Shown one piece after another: positions 19,901-28,342 of a DNA stretch of 64,000 nt. Made by a program: the position numbers and the translations under genes. This DNA comes from Grimontia indica. Its GTDB lineage: Bacteria > Pseudomonadota > Gammaproteobacteria > Enterobacterales > Vibrionaceae. Below the pieces are notes generated by a model. That model was not told the DNA's origin and searched no databases. It was given only the letters and a program-made list of their open reading frames with translations. Position 1 is the first letter of the stretch. Each line of letters begins with the position of its first letter. The stretch is taken from contig NZ_ANFM02000031.1 of assembly GCF_000333895.2 (NCBI RefSeq), positions 26,350 to 90,349 of the forward strand. Direction: 5' to 3'.

Positions 19901-22900
19901 TTGACGGTCAATGCAAGGACTGACCGATTGATCCCGGACGACGTGAGAATCAGCAGTGCTCAGTTGGATGACTTGATCAAAGACATGGAAGAGGTACTCA
20001 CCAGTAACGGTAAACCCATCGACTTCGAATACGATCAGACGACAGGTGTTCTGTCTGGGCGGGTTGATGGTGAGTTGGTCATGACGCTGAGCTTTCCTGC
20101 TACCCAAGGCGTCGATGGATATGGTTTGGTCATCGAACCTTCTATCACGCTATTCAAACCTGTTGACCACAATGCAGATGCAACATCAAACACGCGGGTA
20201 ACGATTAATGGCGATCGCATTGTTATTTCCGTCTCTCTCGACACCAAGGATTCTGATGGTGATGTGATAAGTGGCATTGCAGCGATTAGCGTTGATATTC
20301 AGGATGGTGAAGCGCCGGTGATTACCAACGCCCCTGCGTTGAATGTCGAAGAAAGCGATATTAACGCTAACGGCTCTAGCCCCAATCAGAACCGACCCGG
20401 TACCACGCCTGGTGGTGTGGGCACTGATCAGGATACAGCGACCGGGCAACTGGAAATCAATAGCGGCAGTGATGAAATTGCTGATGTAGCGATAAACGTT
20501 GGCGGCTTTGCCTCAGTAAATAGCGACAATAGTGAAGATGCGGGTGGTACTGCCATTCCACTGAGTTCTAAGGGCACCGCAGTCACGCTGGAGCTGACCA
20601 GTGATACATCTGCCAATAAGGTTTACACCGGTATGGCAGGCGCAAGAGAAGTCTTTACGCTAACCGTATTTCCGAATGGCACTTATACCTTTGCATTGCT
20701 TGGTGCTCTTGACCACCCACGAGGTGAAGAGAAAAACTCTCTCGCGATTAACTTCCCTGTCGAAGTGACTGATGCTGATGGCGACAAAGCGACAGCCAAT
20801 ATCGTCGTAAATGTCCTTGATGATGTGCCATTTTCGTTGGAGACCGACGGCGTAGGAACAGGCGGCGGTAGTTTGGTAACGGAAGAAGGGAATTCATCTT
20901 CACGCATTACCATTCTGCCTGCGCGCAATCGTGGCGCTGATGATGCAACCATCAAGTCAGTCACCATCAATGGCGAACAGCATGAACTGACACCGGGCAT
21001 TAATAACCGGTTTACGGTCACCGAAGGGAGTGGCGGGCAAGAGCTCGGCACCTTGGTGATTCATAGCCGCGGTACGGTGGAGTTCATCGCCAACGATGAC
21101 ATCACACACAGGGGCTCAACCAGTAACCGCATCACAGAATCTTTTAGCTACGAAATTCTCGACGGCGATGGAGACATCGTTGTCGGCACCACGGAAATTG
21201 TGGTTGTCGATGCCCAACCGCAACTTGTCGTCCAAAACGCATCTGGTTTGGAAGACCAGGGCAGGGAGCCAGATCCTAACGATGATTTGGTCGGCAATCC
21301 TGCGGATGGTATAGCCATTAATATGACGGTTGACGTCGGTGATAACGACCAAAGTGAAACGGTTGATCGCGTTTTGATTACCTTGCCATCCAACGCTCAC
21401 GGCACTTTCTATGCGAACGGTGCGGAGCTTCCCATCACTGGTAACCAAATTGAGTTGGCGGGCAACTTGTTCACGCCCAATGCTTCCAATGAACTTTGGA
21501 CACTGCAAGGTGTGACCTTTGTCCCTGATCAGGATTACTCCGCATCTAACGGTGTGCCTACGTTTACCGTGACGGGATTTGTGGCCAACGGAGATGGCTC
21601 AGAACGTCAGTTAGATAACCAAACCTTCTCCATCACCGTTGAGGGTATTGCTGATGTGCCGATTTGGGAAAATTCAACGACAACGCTTTACTACCGAATT
21701 GATGAAGACAGTGACGGTGCAACACTCAACCTGAACGCAGAATTGGAAGACAGGGATGATTCGGAAGAACTGAACTACATCCTGACACTCGACGCTGGCA
21801 GCGCCACCTTGTTGCTCAATGGCGCAGAGTTGACGCCGACAGGTGGCAAATACATCGTCGCAGCGGCGGATATCAACAATGTGGTAGTGAAACCTGACGA
21901 GAATTTCTCTGGTGACATAACGCTAACAGCGATTGCCCAAAGTAAAGAGAAAGACAACTTCGCGTCCGGTCAGCAAACGGCGGATTCAGAACCTCAAACC
22001 ATCACGATTGCGGTTGACCCAATTGCGGATACCACCACCCTCAAAGTGACCCGAGCCAGTGGGCTGGAAGACGAGCTTATCGACCTCGCACCGCATATCT
22101 CACTGACAGATTCAGTAGATACAGACGGTTCTGAAGCGCTTTATGTCTGGATCACCGGCGTGCCAACAGGTGCGAAATTACTCTTGAGTGATGGGACCGA
22201 GGTGCCGGAAAGTGGCGGTCTCTATGAGTTTGCGTATGCAGATATCAGTGGTTTGAAGCTTCAGCCACCACCAGAAAGCAATGTGGATTTCGCCTTGAAT
22301 GTCAGAGGCGTGGTGAAAGACACGATCACAGTCACCAATGCCAGTGGTGTCGCCGAGACGGTGACTGATGTTTACGAGACTGGCGCAAAAATCCTCAACG
22401 TGGCTTTGAAAGGCGTGGCTGATGTGCCAGATATTGAAGCAGATTTAGGTAATGTTTGGCAGCCAGTCATCGAAGATGGCGTGGAGACGGGGATTGAAAC
22501 CACCATTCCGGAAGATGGAGAAGTTTCACTTTTGTTTACCATTAAATCTGGTGAGAAAGGGAGTTCTCTGCCTGACGATGACTCTGAAACACTGTCTACG
22601 CTGGTCACCAATATTCCCAAAGGCGTGACCTTATTAGATACCAATGATGACGAAATCAACCTAGTTTATGCTGGCCTGGGTGCTAATGGTGAACCCCAAT
22701 ATCAGGCCAAGGTAGATGGGCTTTCAGACGTTAAACTGGTTCCTCCTCCTGGCAGCACAGATGATATCACGCTGACTGTCACCATTATCGTCACTGAAGA
22801 TGATGGCGATTCTTTGACCGTCGATAAAGATGTCATTGTCCATATTGAACCGGAAATTGATGCGCAAGATTACACGCTCAACAGCCGTGGATTTGAAGAC

Positions 22901-25900
22901 CAGAATGTGGTCGTTAATTGGCGTCCAAATACGGATGAAGGATTCACTGATAACAACGAATCTATTACCGCTATTACCTTTTCGATGGCTCAGGCAGCGA
23001 TTGACGCTGGTTATACGCTGACAATTGCCGGTGAATCAACGCCTATTACCTTCTCCGGAGGCGAAGCGGTGCTCTCCACTGATCAAGTGAGTAAGCTCTT
23101 ATCGGGCAGTAATCTTTTACTTAGAGCCCCAGTAAACTCTGACCTCGACCGGGATCTTGATCTAAGCGTGAAGCTAACTGTTGAACAGAAAGACACTGAC
23201 TCTTCGGCTATTGATACCAAAGAGATCACTGGTGATCTGAATGTCCTCATCATCGCGACCGTAGAGAATACTGGAGACATCGAGCTAATTGATGCTTCCG
23301 ATAATATTCTTTCGACGACCATTGTCGGGGAGGGTACTGGCTCAATATCACTTTCCAGTCCTGATAGACGTTTGGCATTTATAACACCTGAAGGCGTAAA
23401 CACAGACGGAAGCAGCGAGGAAATTATTACCCAGGTCGTGGTCACTTTTGTCGCTGATGCCAGTGGAACACCACTGACAGAGGAACAGCTTGAACTCTAT
23501 GACCAGTTCTACGTGACAGGTGGGATCAATAATGGTGACGGCAGTTGGACTGTTCCTGCGAATGCATTAGATACATTGGCCATTACGACGTCTGCTAAAA
23601 CAACGGCGCCTGTATATGCGCAAATCACAGCGCAGGTTCAGGATCAGGGGGACGGAACTGAAGGAGACGTAAGTACTCCCGTCGAGCAGAAGCCCATTGT
23701 GCTGACACTGGACTTTCAGGGTGAGACAGATCAGACCGAGTTGGCAGGTGATATATCGGTCAACTTGCAGAATGTGACAGGTGCTGAAGATAAATCGATT
23801 ACATTTGGAGAGCAAATTGGCGACTTTATCCAGATAAATGCTGTGGATGCACCCAATGATGAGTTATCACTGGTTATTGATTCTTCAGCGCTGTCGGCGA
23901 TTGGCGCAGTGGCTTCTGGGATGTCGTTCAACTACGAAACCGGTGAATATGTTACCAAAGTACCAGTGGCCGCGGATGGGTCTGTTGATCTTTCCGCCAT
24001 CGCTTTATTACTGCCCAGACATTTTGCCGGTGACGCAATACTTCCTATCAAACTAGTCACGACAGACAAACTAAGCGGCGACATCAAAGAGCTTGATACG
24101 TCTATCTCCATTGTTATTGCTCCGGTGGTAGATGGTGTTACGACCGAAGTGAAAGTGATTCAAACTGACGGTTTGAACAGTGAAGAACAGCCCGTCGAGG
24201 ATGAATCAGAATGGGTGCCAGTCGCCAACAAAGCCCTTGAAGATGGCATCATAGAGCTGGATTTTACGTCGAAATTAATCGACCCCGATACGTCGCCCAA
24301 TTCCGGTGTTGAAACCATCACTCAGGCTGTATTGACCGTTGACAGCTCCGTAGGTTTTTTTGTTGATGAAAGTGGTGAGAACCCGCAAAGCACCATCACT
24401 GTTTCCAGTGCTGATCTTTCCAAGGTTTACTTCAAGCCGATAGCGGATTTCAGTGGTGATGTCAGCATTAAAGTCGATACAACGGTCGAAGATAGGGCAG
24501 TGAATGATCAGACGAGCTTACCTGACTCTGTCACCGTTAAAACCATCTCAACCAATGTGTCCTTCGAAGTCTTGCCAGTTAACGATCCGGTTACCTTCAG
24601 TGGTAATACTTCAGCGATTGCGGGCAACGAAGATGAGCAAATCGCACTAACAGGAGTCACGGCAACGCTGCAGGACACTGATGGTTCTGAGAAGATTGTT
24701 TCGGTGAAACTCACCGGTGTGCCTGATGATTTCCAGTTGGTTTCGAATGGAAGCCAGTTGGTGCAGAACAGTGGCGGCGGCGACTGGACCATCAGTGTGC
24801 CACCTAACAGCCAAAGTTTCTCTCTTGATGATATTGCGTTTATTCCACCCAAAAACTTCAGTGGTTCAATGACGGTCGTCATGGTGGTTTACGCCAAAGA
24901 GAATTTACTCAGCACACCGAAAGAATACAGCACCACCATCGACGTTGTGGTTAACCCCATTGGCGATGGAGTAGACACTGAAATCACCACGTCGGTCTCC
25001 GGCACGGAAGACGAGAACATTGAGTTGCCTTTGGATGTCACGGTGATAGATAAAGCATCGTCATATGATGGCTCGGGATTGTCTGTGACTGAGAATGGGC
25101 CAGAAGTGGTGAAAGTGGTGCTGACCAATGTGCCGGATTCCGCAACGATCAGCCTGCCGCCGGGTGTTGCCAGTGGGAGCAGTGCGGAAAAACAACCCGA
25201 TGGAAGTTGGGTCGTTATCGCCAATCAAACCACGCTGTCTTCGCTTATTTTCACACCGGGAGATGCCAATGAAAATAACTGGGATGGGCAGCTTGAAGTG
25301 TCGATTCGCGCGGTAGATAACGGCGTAGAAGCAGACAGTTCTCTGTGGGTGAATCAGGTGATCGATGTCACCGTCACACCAGTCAATGACGAGCCAGAGT
25401 TAACCTTGCCAACTTCACTGGAAGCGGAAGAAGAAACGACCTTACTGATTGAATCTATACAGGTGAAAGATGTCGATGCGAATGAAACGGCTGGTGGCGT
25501 TATTTCTATTCGCTTGAGTGCTATTGATGGTGTGATTGGTTTACCGGACTCACCACCATTGCCTTCAGGCGTGACTGTGAGTGGGCAGGGCACCAACAAT
25601 ATGACTTTGGAAGGGCCGTTGGATGCCATTAATGACGCTTTGGGTAATGGCGTCACCTACACGGGAGATACTAATTTCAGTGGTGAAGATACTCTGACCG
25701 TGACGGTCAACGATAACGGCAATTCCGGTGACGGAGGGGCGAAGACAGATACGGATTCGGTCAGCATCAATGTACTGCCAAAACCAGACATTCCCACACT
25801 GACTCTGAATACGCCACAAACCGCTGCGGTTGCGGGGAGTGTCGCTTCCGTGATTCCTCTGCTTGGGCTGGCAGCTGCATTGACGGACCCGTCTGAAACG

Positions 25901-27136
25901 CTTTCGATCGAAATTCGAAATGTGCCTGCGGGACTAACATTCGTTGATGCTGATGGCGCAGCCATGGGGACAGGCCCTATTGGTGGTGTTGTGACGCTAA
26001 CGCCGGCAGAACTCGCACAACTGCACGTAACGGGATCGTCTGTGCTGTCGAACACCGTTGAAGTGGTTGCTATTTCAACGACAACGACGGGGGAATCGGC
26101 AGAATCTGATTCCATCGAACTTTCTATCAACGTGACTAACGCAGGCGAAGGGGCGATTGCAGCTGCAGATCCTGCCGTCGACAATGTTGTGGTATCGGGA
26201 ACGGAAGATGCCACTCTGGAAGGTGGCGCTGGTGACGATACCTTGATTGGCGGGCTTGGTGCAGACATCCTCAGTGGCGGTGCTGGTGATGACAGCTTGT
26301 GGGGTGGTAAAGAAGGTGATGCGGACAACAGCATCGATAGGTTTGTTTGGAATGCAGCAGATTTTGGCACCGCCGGCAGCCCTGCGACAGATACCATCGA
26401 AGATTTCGACACTGCAACGGATGTGGTGGATCTCAGCGGTGCGTTAAGCCTGCAAAACCTGAGTGGCCTTTCGGCGCTGACTGATATCCTCGCATTAACC
26501 GAAAGCGGTGGCAGCGCAACTCTGAGTGTTTCAGTTGGCGGAGATAAAGTTCAGGACATCGTTTTCAACGGCGTCAGTTTGGATGAAATGATTAATGGCA
26601 TGGCTTCTGGGATGACCCAGGAAGAGCTCCTGACCTCTGTCATCGATAGCGGTCAGTTATATCTCGGTGACAATATCGGTAATGGAGAAAGCAATACGTT
26701 GGTCGCCGATGACGCAGGAGAAAGTCTGTTTGGTATGGGGGGCAATGACACCCTGCAAGCGGGTAAAGGCGATGACATTCTCACTGGCGGTGAAGGAGAA
26801 GATCTGTTCGTTTGGCTGGAGTCGTCTTTGACCAATCCAGCGAATACAGACAGGGTGACTGATCTGACGTTGGGGCAGGACAAACTGGATATCTCTGACT
26901 TGCTGACAGGGTTAAGCTCAACACCGGATGCATCTGATTTATTGCCATTTTTTGATGATGCAACCGTCGCTAACGATGGCACGATCACGCTTGCCTTGAT
27001 TTCAAATGGGCAAACGCAAAACATCGTGCTGGAAAGCATGGATATATCGAGTTCAGGGCTTAGTCTGGCTGCAGGATCCAGTACTTCAGAAATCATTAAC
27101 GCCCTTTACGACCAACAGGTTTTTAAAGTGGATTAA
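13958..27136 (+). CDS. Giant type I-secreted RTX adhesin (LapA-like, with retention module)
   Basis: A 4392-residue surface adhesin. Residues 1-126 look like the retention module that holds LapA-type adhesins in the outer membrane TolC pore; AAAAGAAGG at residues 129-137 is a LapG-type dialanine cleavage site. A divergent Ig-like unit precedes four tandem repeats (residues 489-1792, about 325 each). More divergent cadherin/VCBS-like domains follow to about residue 4080, with many acidic calcium-binding motifs such as DxDGDS. From residue 4089 come RTX nonapeptides (GGAGDDTLIGGLGAD, and a second block near 4256) and the type I secretion signal of the VC_A0849 class. Two cysteines (EPCATC, residues 73-77) lie in the module. 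The TolC/OmpA operon is divergent; CheV follows. The start at 13958 has a weak ribosome site. It likely mediates biofilm attachment, released by LapG when c-di-GMP falls. Confidence 0.93.
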   Translation: MKTANTGSETSENIEKLSTSLTVEEGKVYLVQNNLAAPLTGSANVGAEGIVIASPNARYIVIKDGEPVLVSEPCATCIKLDDEGIQIIGLDENVTLAESEDAIALLDGDIAALQEAILAGVDPTQEFEAAAAGAAGGTSSSIGDFAVIQYNNTSVLAQAGFDTTFSPNAAAPADDDPLPILPPSGGESLSLTITESDLQPDQYPVNTVSSVLITASSLPLDATSFVIEPTAAEAIITELTADTLSGGEPLDYVLSADGKTITGSLNGETVVIIEVTGEQVGRDVSLTVSVTLNSPLDHNAEGSSAGLVTVTGDSINISMEIQGQDVSGNALDAPVSTTVTVLDGADPTLSPDSITIDENNVEYVSEPIPINLDVNSDALALIRFVETPELSDALSAITSNGASTSFVVEDNEIRVSLDSDPSSIVLSITLQPVAGATDQYAYVVAQNATIDESEASNDTLIPVTVEATDRDGDSGVGTFTVTFEDGDNASGENATIEGQYELTEDQLEEPALVANGTITLDAAADRLVPDSLEIANLTGLQTELNKLASGGEALSFQLTKTGNVVEITGTKPDGTEIVNITLTASQTSGTGAQGISIASVFTLDGPLDHLDPGQFADNQWVTISSASGTSEEIFDIKVELQVQDTDGDPLDAPISVTYKVEDGTTPLIDAADSTLIDPMVGEPASTTSESLGLEVGSDDIASLTWQLDSSFQTLIESLTSNGNPLSLLTPLSELNADGEPIQVGYTESGTTITVLTIELDQTSNEYKVTLAQPIDEPTDDKVELPLTVKVTDDDGDSTTSEFTLTINDAGNASGESAMESGGFEITENQLNEPAQTANGTITLDAKTDRLQPDSLSIANLSELQSELNELTSGGDALTFSIEPGTAGNVIELVGKKADGTEVVSLTLTTTQQPGSGAQGISIASAFTLNEPLDHIEDSKFADNKWVTINPASGSSEEIFDIKLQLQVLDTDNDALDAPIEVTYSIEDGIHPVIDAADVELVDPLKGGSASTASGSLGLTIGSDDIESLVWQLDSAFQTTIEGFTSNGNALSLLTPLGDINDSNQPIEIGYVDGTGTTGTTITVMTLTLDQVNNDYDVVLSQPIDQTTSNDKIDIPLSVKVTDKDGDTADSAFTVTIEDNDNANGVNVSVSGNYDLVEDQLNEPAQTANGSITLDATTDRLEPDSVFIANLSALQSELNELTSGGDALTFTIQPGTADNVIELVGKKADGTEVVSLTLTTTQISGSGAQGITIDSVFTLNLPLDHADPDKFADNQWVTIKSASGTSEEIFDIKLQLQAKDTDDDLLDAPIEVTYSVEDGIHPEIDVQDASVTDPNSGSTATETRSLGLDIGSDDIESLVWQLDGGFQTIVEGLTSNGNALSLLSPVSDLNDSDNPIEIGYTDGSGATVTVMTIALDAGNNQYAVTLSQSIDQPSDEKVELPLSVKVTDHDGDSDSSDFTVTVNDGSDASGESATVSGEYEITEDKLNEPAQTVNGTITLDAAADRLLPNSVSIANLTALIEELNELTSGGDALTFRIEAGTADNVITLVGEKGDGTEVASITLTTTQSAGTGAQGLSIASVFTLSEPLDHIEESKFADNQWVTVKPASGSDDEIFDIKVQLQARDTDNDPLDTPIEVTYSVEDGINAIMEVVDAELTEPANGDTPVSTTESLGLEVGSDDITSLVWDLDASLATQIEGLTSEGNALTLLTPLNELNGSNKTIEVGYIDGSGATITVLTVAIDQANNQYTATVNRPIEQPDSESVELPLSLKVTDDDGDTTTSDFTLTIKDGAPPSVDPVDSTLIDPIIGSTRSQENISLGITQGTDAIQSIEFYAPSGLEAALNAITSSGYQTSVQPQPFSSLTNEIVIVIDDPSLSASSSPANGDTVLTIKLDTDASGKPTGEYSVVLDLAVDQAGSDLELPIGVKVTDIDGDEVTGEFTVTIQDDDSAIIPSTDKTLPITEPDLTPDGAQVGYPDTSTVSLTVNARTDRLIPDDVRISSAQLDDLIKDMEEVLTSNGKPIDFEYDQTTGVLSGRVDGELVMTLSFPATQGVDGYGLVIEPSITLFKPVDHNADATSNTRVTINGDRIVISVSLDTKDSDGDVISGIAAISVDIQDGEAPVITNAPALNVEESDINANGSSPNQNRPGTTPGGVGTDQDTATGQLEINSGSDEIADVAINVGGFASVNSDNSEDAGGTAIPLSSKGTAVTLELTSDTSANKVYTGMAGAREVFTLTVFPNGTYTFALLGALDHPRGEEKNSLAINFPVEVTDADGDKATANIVVNVLDDVPFSLETDGVGTGGGSLVTEEGNSSSRITILPARNRGADDATIKSVTINGEQHELTPGINNRFTVTEGSGGQELGTLVIHSRGTVEFIANDDITHRGSTSNRITESFSYEILDGDGDIVVGTTEIVVVDAQPQLVVQNASGLEDQGREPDPNDDLVGNPADGIAINMTVDVGDNDQSETVDRVLITLPSNAHGTFYANGAELPITGNQIELAGNLFTPNASNELWTLQGVTFVPDQDYSASNGVPTFTVTGFVANGDGSERQLDNQTFSITVEGIADVPIWENSTTTLYYRIDEDSDGATLNLNAELEDRDDSEELNYILTLDAGSATLLLNGAELTPTGGKYIVAAADINNVVVKPDENFSGDITLTAIAQSKEKDNFASGQQTADSEPQTITIAVDPIADTTTLKVTRASGLEDELIDLAPHISLTDSVDTDGSEALYVWITGVPTGAKLLLSDGTEVPESGGLYEFAYADISGLKLQPPPESNVDFALNVRGVVKDTITVTNASGVAETVTDVYETGAKILNVALKGVADVPDIEADLGNVWQPVIEDGVETGIETTIPEDGEVSLLFTIKSGEKGSSLPDDDSETLSTLVTNIPKGVTLLDTNDDEINLVYAGLGANGEPQYQAKVDGLSDVKLVPPPGSTDDITLTVTIIVTEDDGDSLTVDKDVIVHIEPEIDAQDYTLNSRGFEDQNVVVNWRPNTDEGFTDNNESITAITFSMAQAAIDAGYTLTIAGESTPITFSGGEAVLSTDQVSKLLSGSNLLLRAPVNSDLDRDLDLSVKLTVEQKDTDSSAIDTKEITGDLNVLIIATVENTGDIELIDASDNILSTTIVGEGTGSISLSSPDRRLAFITPEGVNTDGSSEEIITQVVVTFVADASGTPLTEEQLELYDQFYVTGGINNGDGSWTVPANALDTLAITTSAKTTAPVYAQITAQVQDQGDGTEGDVSTPVEQKPIVLTLDFQGETDQTELAGDISVNLQNVTGAEDKSITFGEQIGDFIQINAVDAPNDELSLVIDSSALSAIGAVASGMSFNYETGEYVTKVPVAADGSVDLSAIALLLPRHFAGDAILPIKLVTTDKLSGDIKELDTSISIVIAPVVDGVTTEVKVIQTDGLNSEEQPVEDESEWVPVANKALEDGIIELDFTSKLIDPDTSPNSGVETITQAVLTVDSSVGFFVDESGENPQSTITVSSADLSKVYFKPIADFSGDVSIKVDTTVEDRAVNDQTSLPDSVTVKTISTNVSFEVLPVNDPVTFSGNTSAIAGNEDEQIALTGVTATLQDTDGSEKIVSVKLTGVPDDFQLVSNGSQLVQNSGGGDWTISVPPNSQSFSLDDIAFIPPKNFSGSMTVVMVVYAKENLLSTPKEYSTTIDVVVNPIGDGVDTEITTSVSGTEDENIELPLDVTVIDKASSYDGSGLSVTENGPEVVKVVLTNVPDSATISLPPGVASGSSAEKQPDGSWVVIANQTTLSSLIFTPGDANENNWDGQLEVSIRAVDNGVEADSSLWVNQVIDVTVTPVNDEPELTLPTSLEAEEETTLLIESIQVKDVDANETAGGVISIRLSAIDGVIGLPDSPPLPSGVTVSGQGTNNMTLEGPLDAINDALGNGVTYTGDTNFSGEDTLTVTVNDNGNSGDGGAKTDTDSVSINVLPKPDIPTLTLNTPQTAAVAGSVASVIPLLGLAAALTDPSETLSIEIRNVPAGLTFVDADGAAMGTGPIGGVVTLTPAELAQLHVTGSSVLSNTVEVVAISTTTTGESAESDSIELSINVTNAGEGAIAAADPAVDNVVVSGTEDATLEGGAGDDTLIGGLGADILSGGAGDDSLWGGKEGDADNSIDRFVWNAADFGTAGSPATDTIEDFDTATDVVDLSGALSLQNLSGLSALTDILALTESGGSATLSVSVGGDKVQDIVFNGVSLDEMINGMASGMTQEELLTSVIDSGQLYLGDNIGNGESNTLVADDAGESLFGMGGNDTLQAGKGDDILTGGEGEDLFVWLESSLTNPANTDRVTDLTLGQDKLDISDLLTGLSSTPDASDLLPFFDDATVANDGTITLALISNGQTQNIVLESMDISSSGLSLAAGSSTSEIINALYDQQVFKVD
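15422..19333 (+). repeat. Four tandem repeats of about 325 codons in the adhesin gene
   Basis: Copies run 15422-16390 (323 codons), 16391-17380 (330), 17381-18355 (325) and 18356-19333 (326). Each begins ASGE or similar and carries NEPAQTANGTITLDA, TSGGDALTF, DNVIELVGKKADGTEV, KFADNQWVT, EEIFDIK and GSDDIESLVWQLD. More divergent copies flank the block on both sides (about 14515-15421, and 19334 onward). Confidence 0.9.
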
Positions 27137-27289
27137 CAGGAGAGCTAAGTTTGCTCATTGAGTGGTCTTTGTTCAAGGTATTGAATTTGGACATAACTAT
27201 TTTCGTCAATTGAGTCATCTGTCGATAGATTAAGACTATGCTGTTAGAGGACGTTATTGTTTTTGCCTTCACATGCATTGAGATCTGGT

Positions 27290-28273
27290 ATGAGCACAGA
27301 ACCTAAAACTTCAATCTTGACAGAAAGCGGTACAAACGAACTCGAGATTATTGAATTTCGTTTAGAGAAAATTTTGCCTGATGGCTCTAAAAAGATCTGT
27401 TATTACGGTATCAACGTCGCCAAAGTAAGAGAGGTTATCCGCGTTCCCGATACCACGGACTACCCCAATGCACAGCCTAACGTGCTGGGGGTGTTCTCTC
27501 TTCGTGGCAAGTTGATTCCTTTGGTGGATTTAGCTCGCTGGCTTGGCGTGCCAACCAAGGATTGTGTCGAAGAAAAAGTCGTTATCGTTACTGACTTCAA
27601 TAAGATGTCGAACGGTTTCTTGGTAGACAGTGTCAGCCGGATTCACAGAATATCCTGGGAAGAGGTGGAATCTCCCAGCCAGTTCCTCGAAGCCTCAGAT
27701 CAAGATTGTGTCGTGGCGGTAGTGCGTCAGGAATCCAATCTCATCATGATCCTCGACTTCGAGAAAATCATTGCTGACATCAATCCAGAACTTAGCATGG
27801 AAAAATACGATGTCACCAAAGACAAAACGGTGGTTATCGATGATGCCATGGTGGCAAGGCGCGAAGCTAAAACCATCCTTGTTGTCGATGACTCGGCGTT
27901 TATTAGGCGTTTGATTGAAAACACGTTGAGATCGGCGGGTTACAATGTGATCACCGCAAAAGACGGTCAGGAAGGGCTGGACAACATGATTGAGTTTGTC
28001 CGTCTGTGTACCGAAGAACAGCTGCCCATTACTGAATTCGTCGACGGTGTGGTCTCTGACGTGGAAATGCCGAAAATGGACGGCTTGCATCTGGTAAAAA
28101 GGCTGCGTGATATCGGTGAATACAAAGACATTCCGATTGTCATGTTCTCTTCCTTGATGAGTGAGGACAACCGCCGTAAAGCGCTGGATCTTGGTGCTAA
28201 CGACACCATCACTAAACCAGAAATTGGCCGTATGGTTGGCTTGATGGATAGTTTGGTATTGAAAGAAGGTTAG
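27290..28273 (+). CDS. cheV: CheV chemotaxis coupling protein with receiver domain
   Basis: A 327-residue protein: a CheW-like coupling domain (residues about 20-165, with NVLGVFSLRGKLIPLVDL) followed by a response-regulator receiver (about 190-325, VVDDSAFIRRLIENTLRSAGY, phosphorylation Asp in VSDVEMPKMDG, and VMFSSLMS with the conserved Ser/Lys region). CheV links chemoreceptors to CheA and, when phosphorylated, tunes adaptation. The start at 27290 was chosen over 27257 because a GAGATCTGG sequence precedes it. A chemoreceptor lies in the window at 61795. It is not obviously cotranscribed with the adhesin. Confidence 0.92.
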   Translation: MSTEPKTSILTESGTNELEIIEFRLEKILPDGSKKICYYGINVAKVREVIRVPDTTDYPNAQPNVLGVFSLRGKLIPLVDLARWLGVPTKDCVEEKVVIVTDFNKMSNGFLVDSVSRIHRISWEEVESPSQFLEASDQDCVVAVVRQESNLIMILDFEKIIADINPELSMEKYDVTKDKTVVIDDAMVARREAKTILVVDDSAFIRRLIENTLRSAGYNVITAKDGQEGLDNMIEFVRLCTEEQLPITEFVDGVVSDVEMPKMDGLHLVKRLRDIGEYKDIPIVMFSSLMSEDNRRKALDLGANDTITKPEIGRMVGLMDSLVLKEG

Positions 28274-28292
28274 TCGGCTGCCAACAGAAGTG

Positions 28293-28315
28293 AAAAGCGC
28301 CAAATAGGCGCTTTT
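28293..28315. terminator. Bidirectional terminator after cheV
   Basis: AAAAGCGCC-AAATA-GGCGCTTTT lies between cheV and the convergent TRAP permease gene. Confidence 0.8.
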
Positions 28316-28342
28316 CTTCTTTTAAGCGATTGAGCATTGAAG

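Noticed and set aside
25657..26412. 251-residue minus-strand frame inside the adhesin gene
   Set aside because: Composition is a serine/proline-rich mirror of the adhesin coding strand; no ribosome site or known domain.
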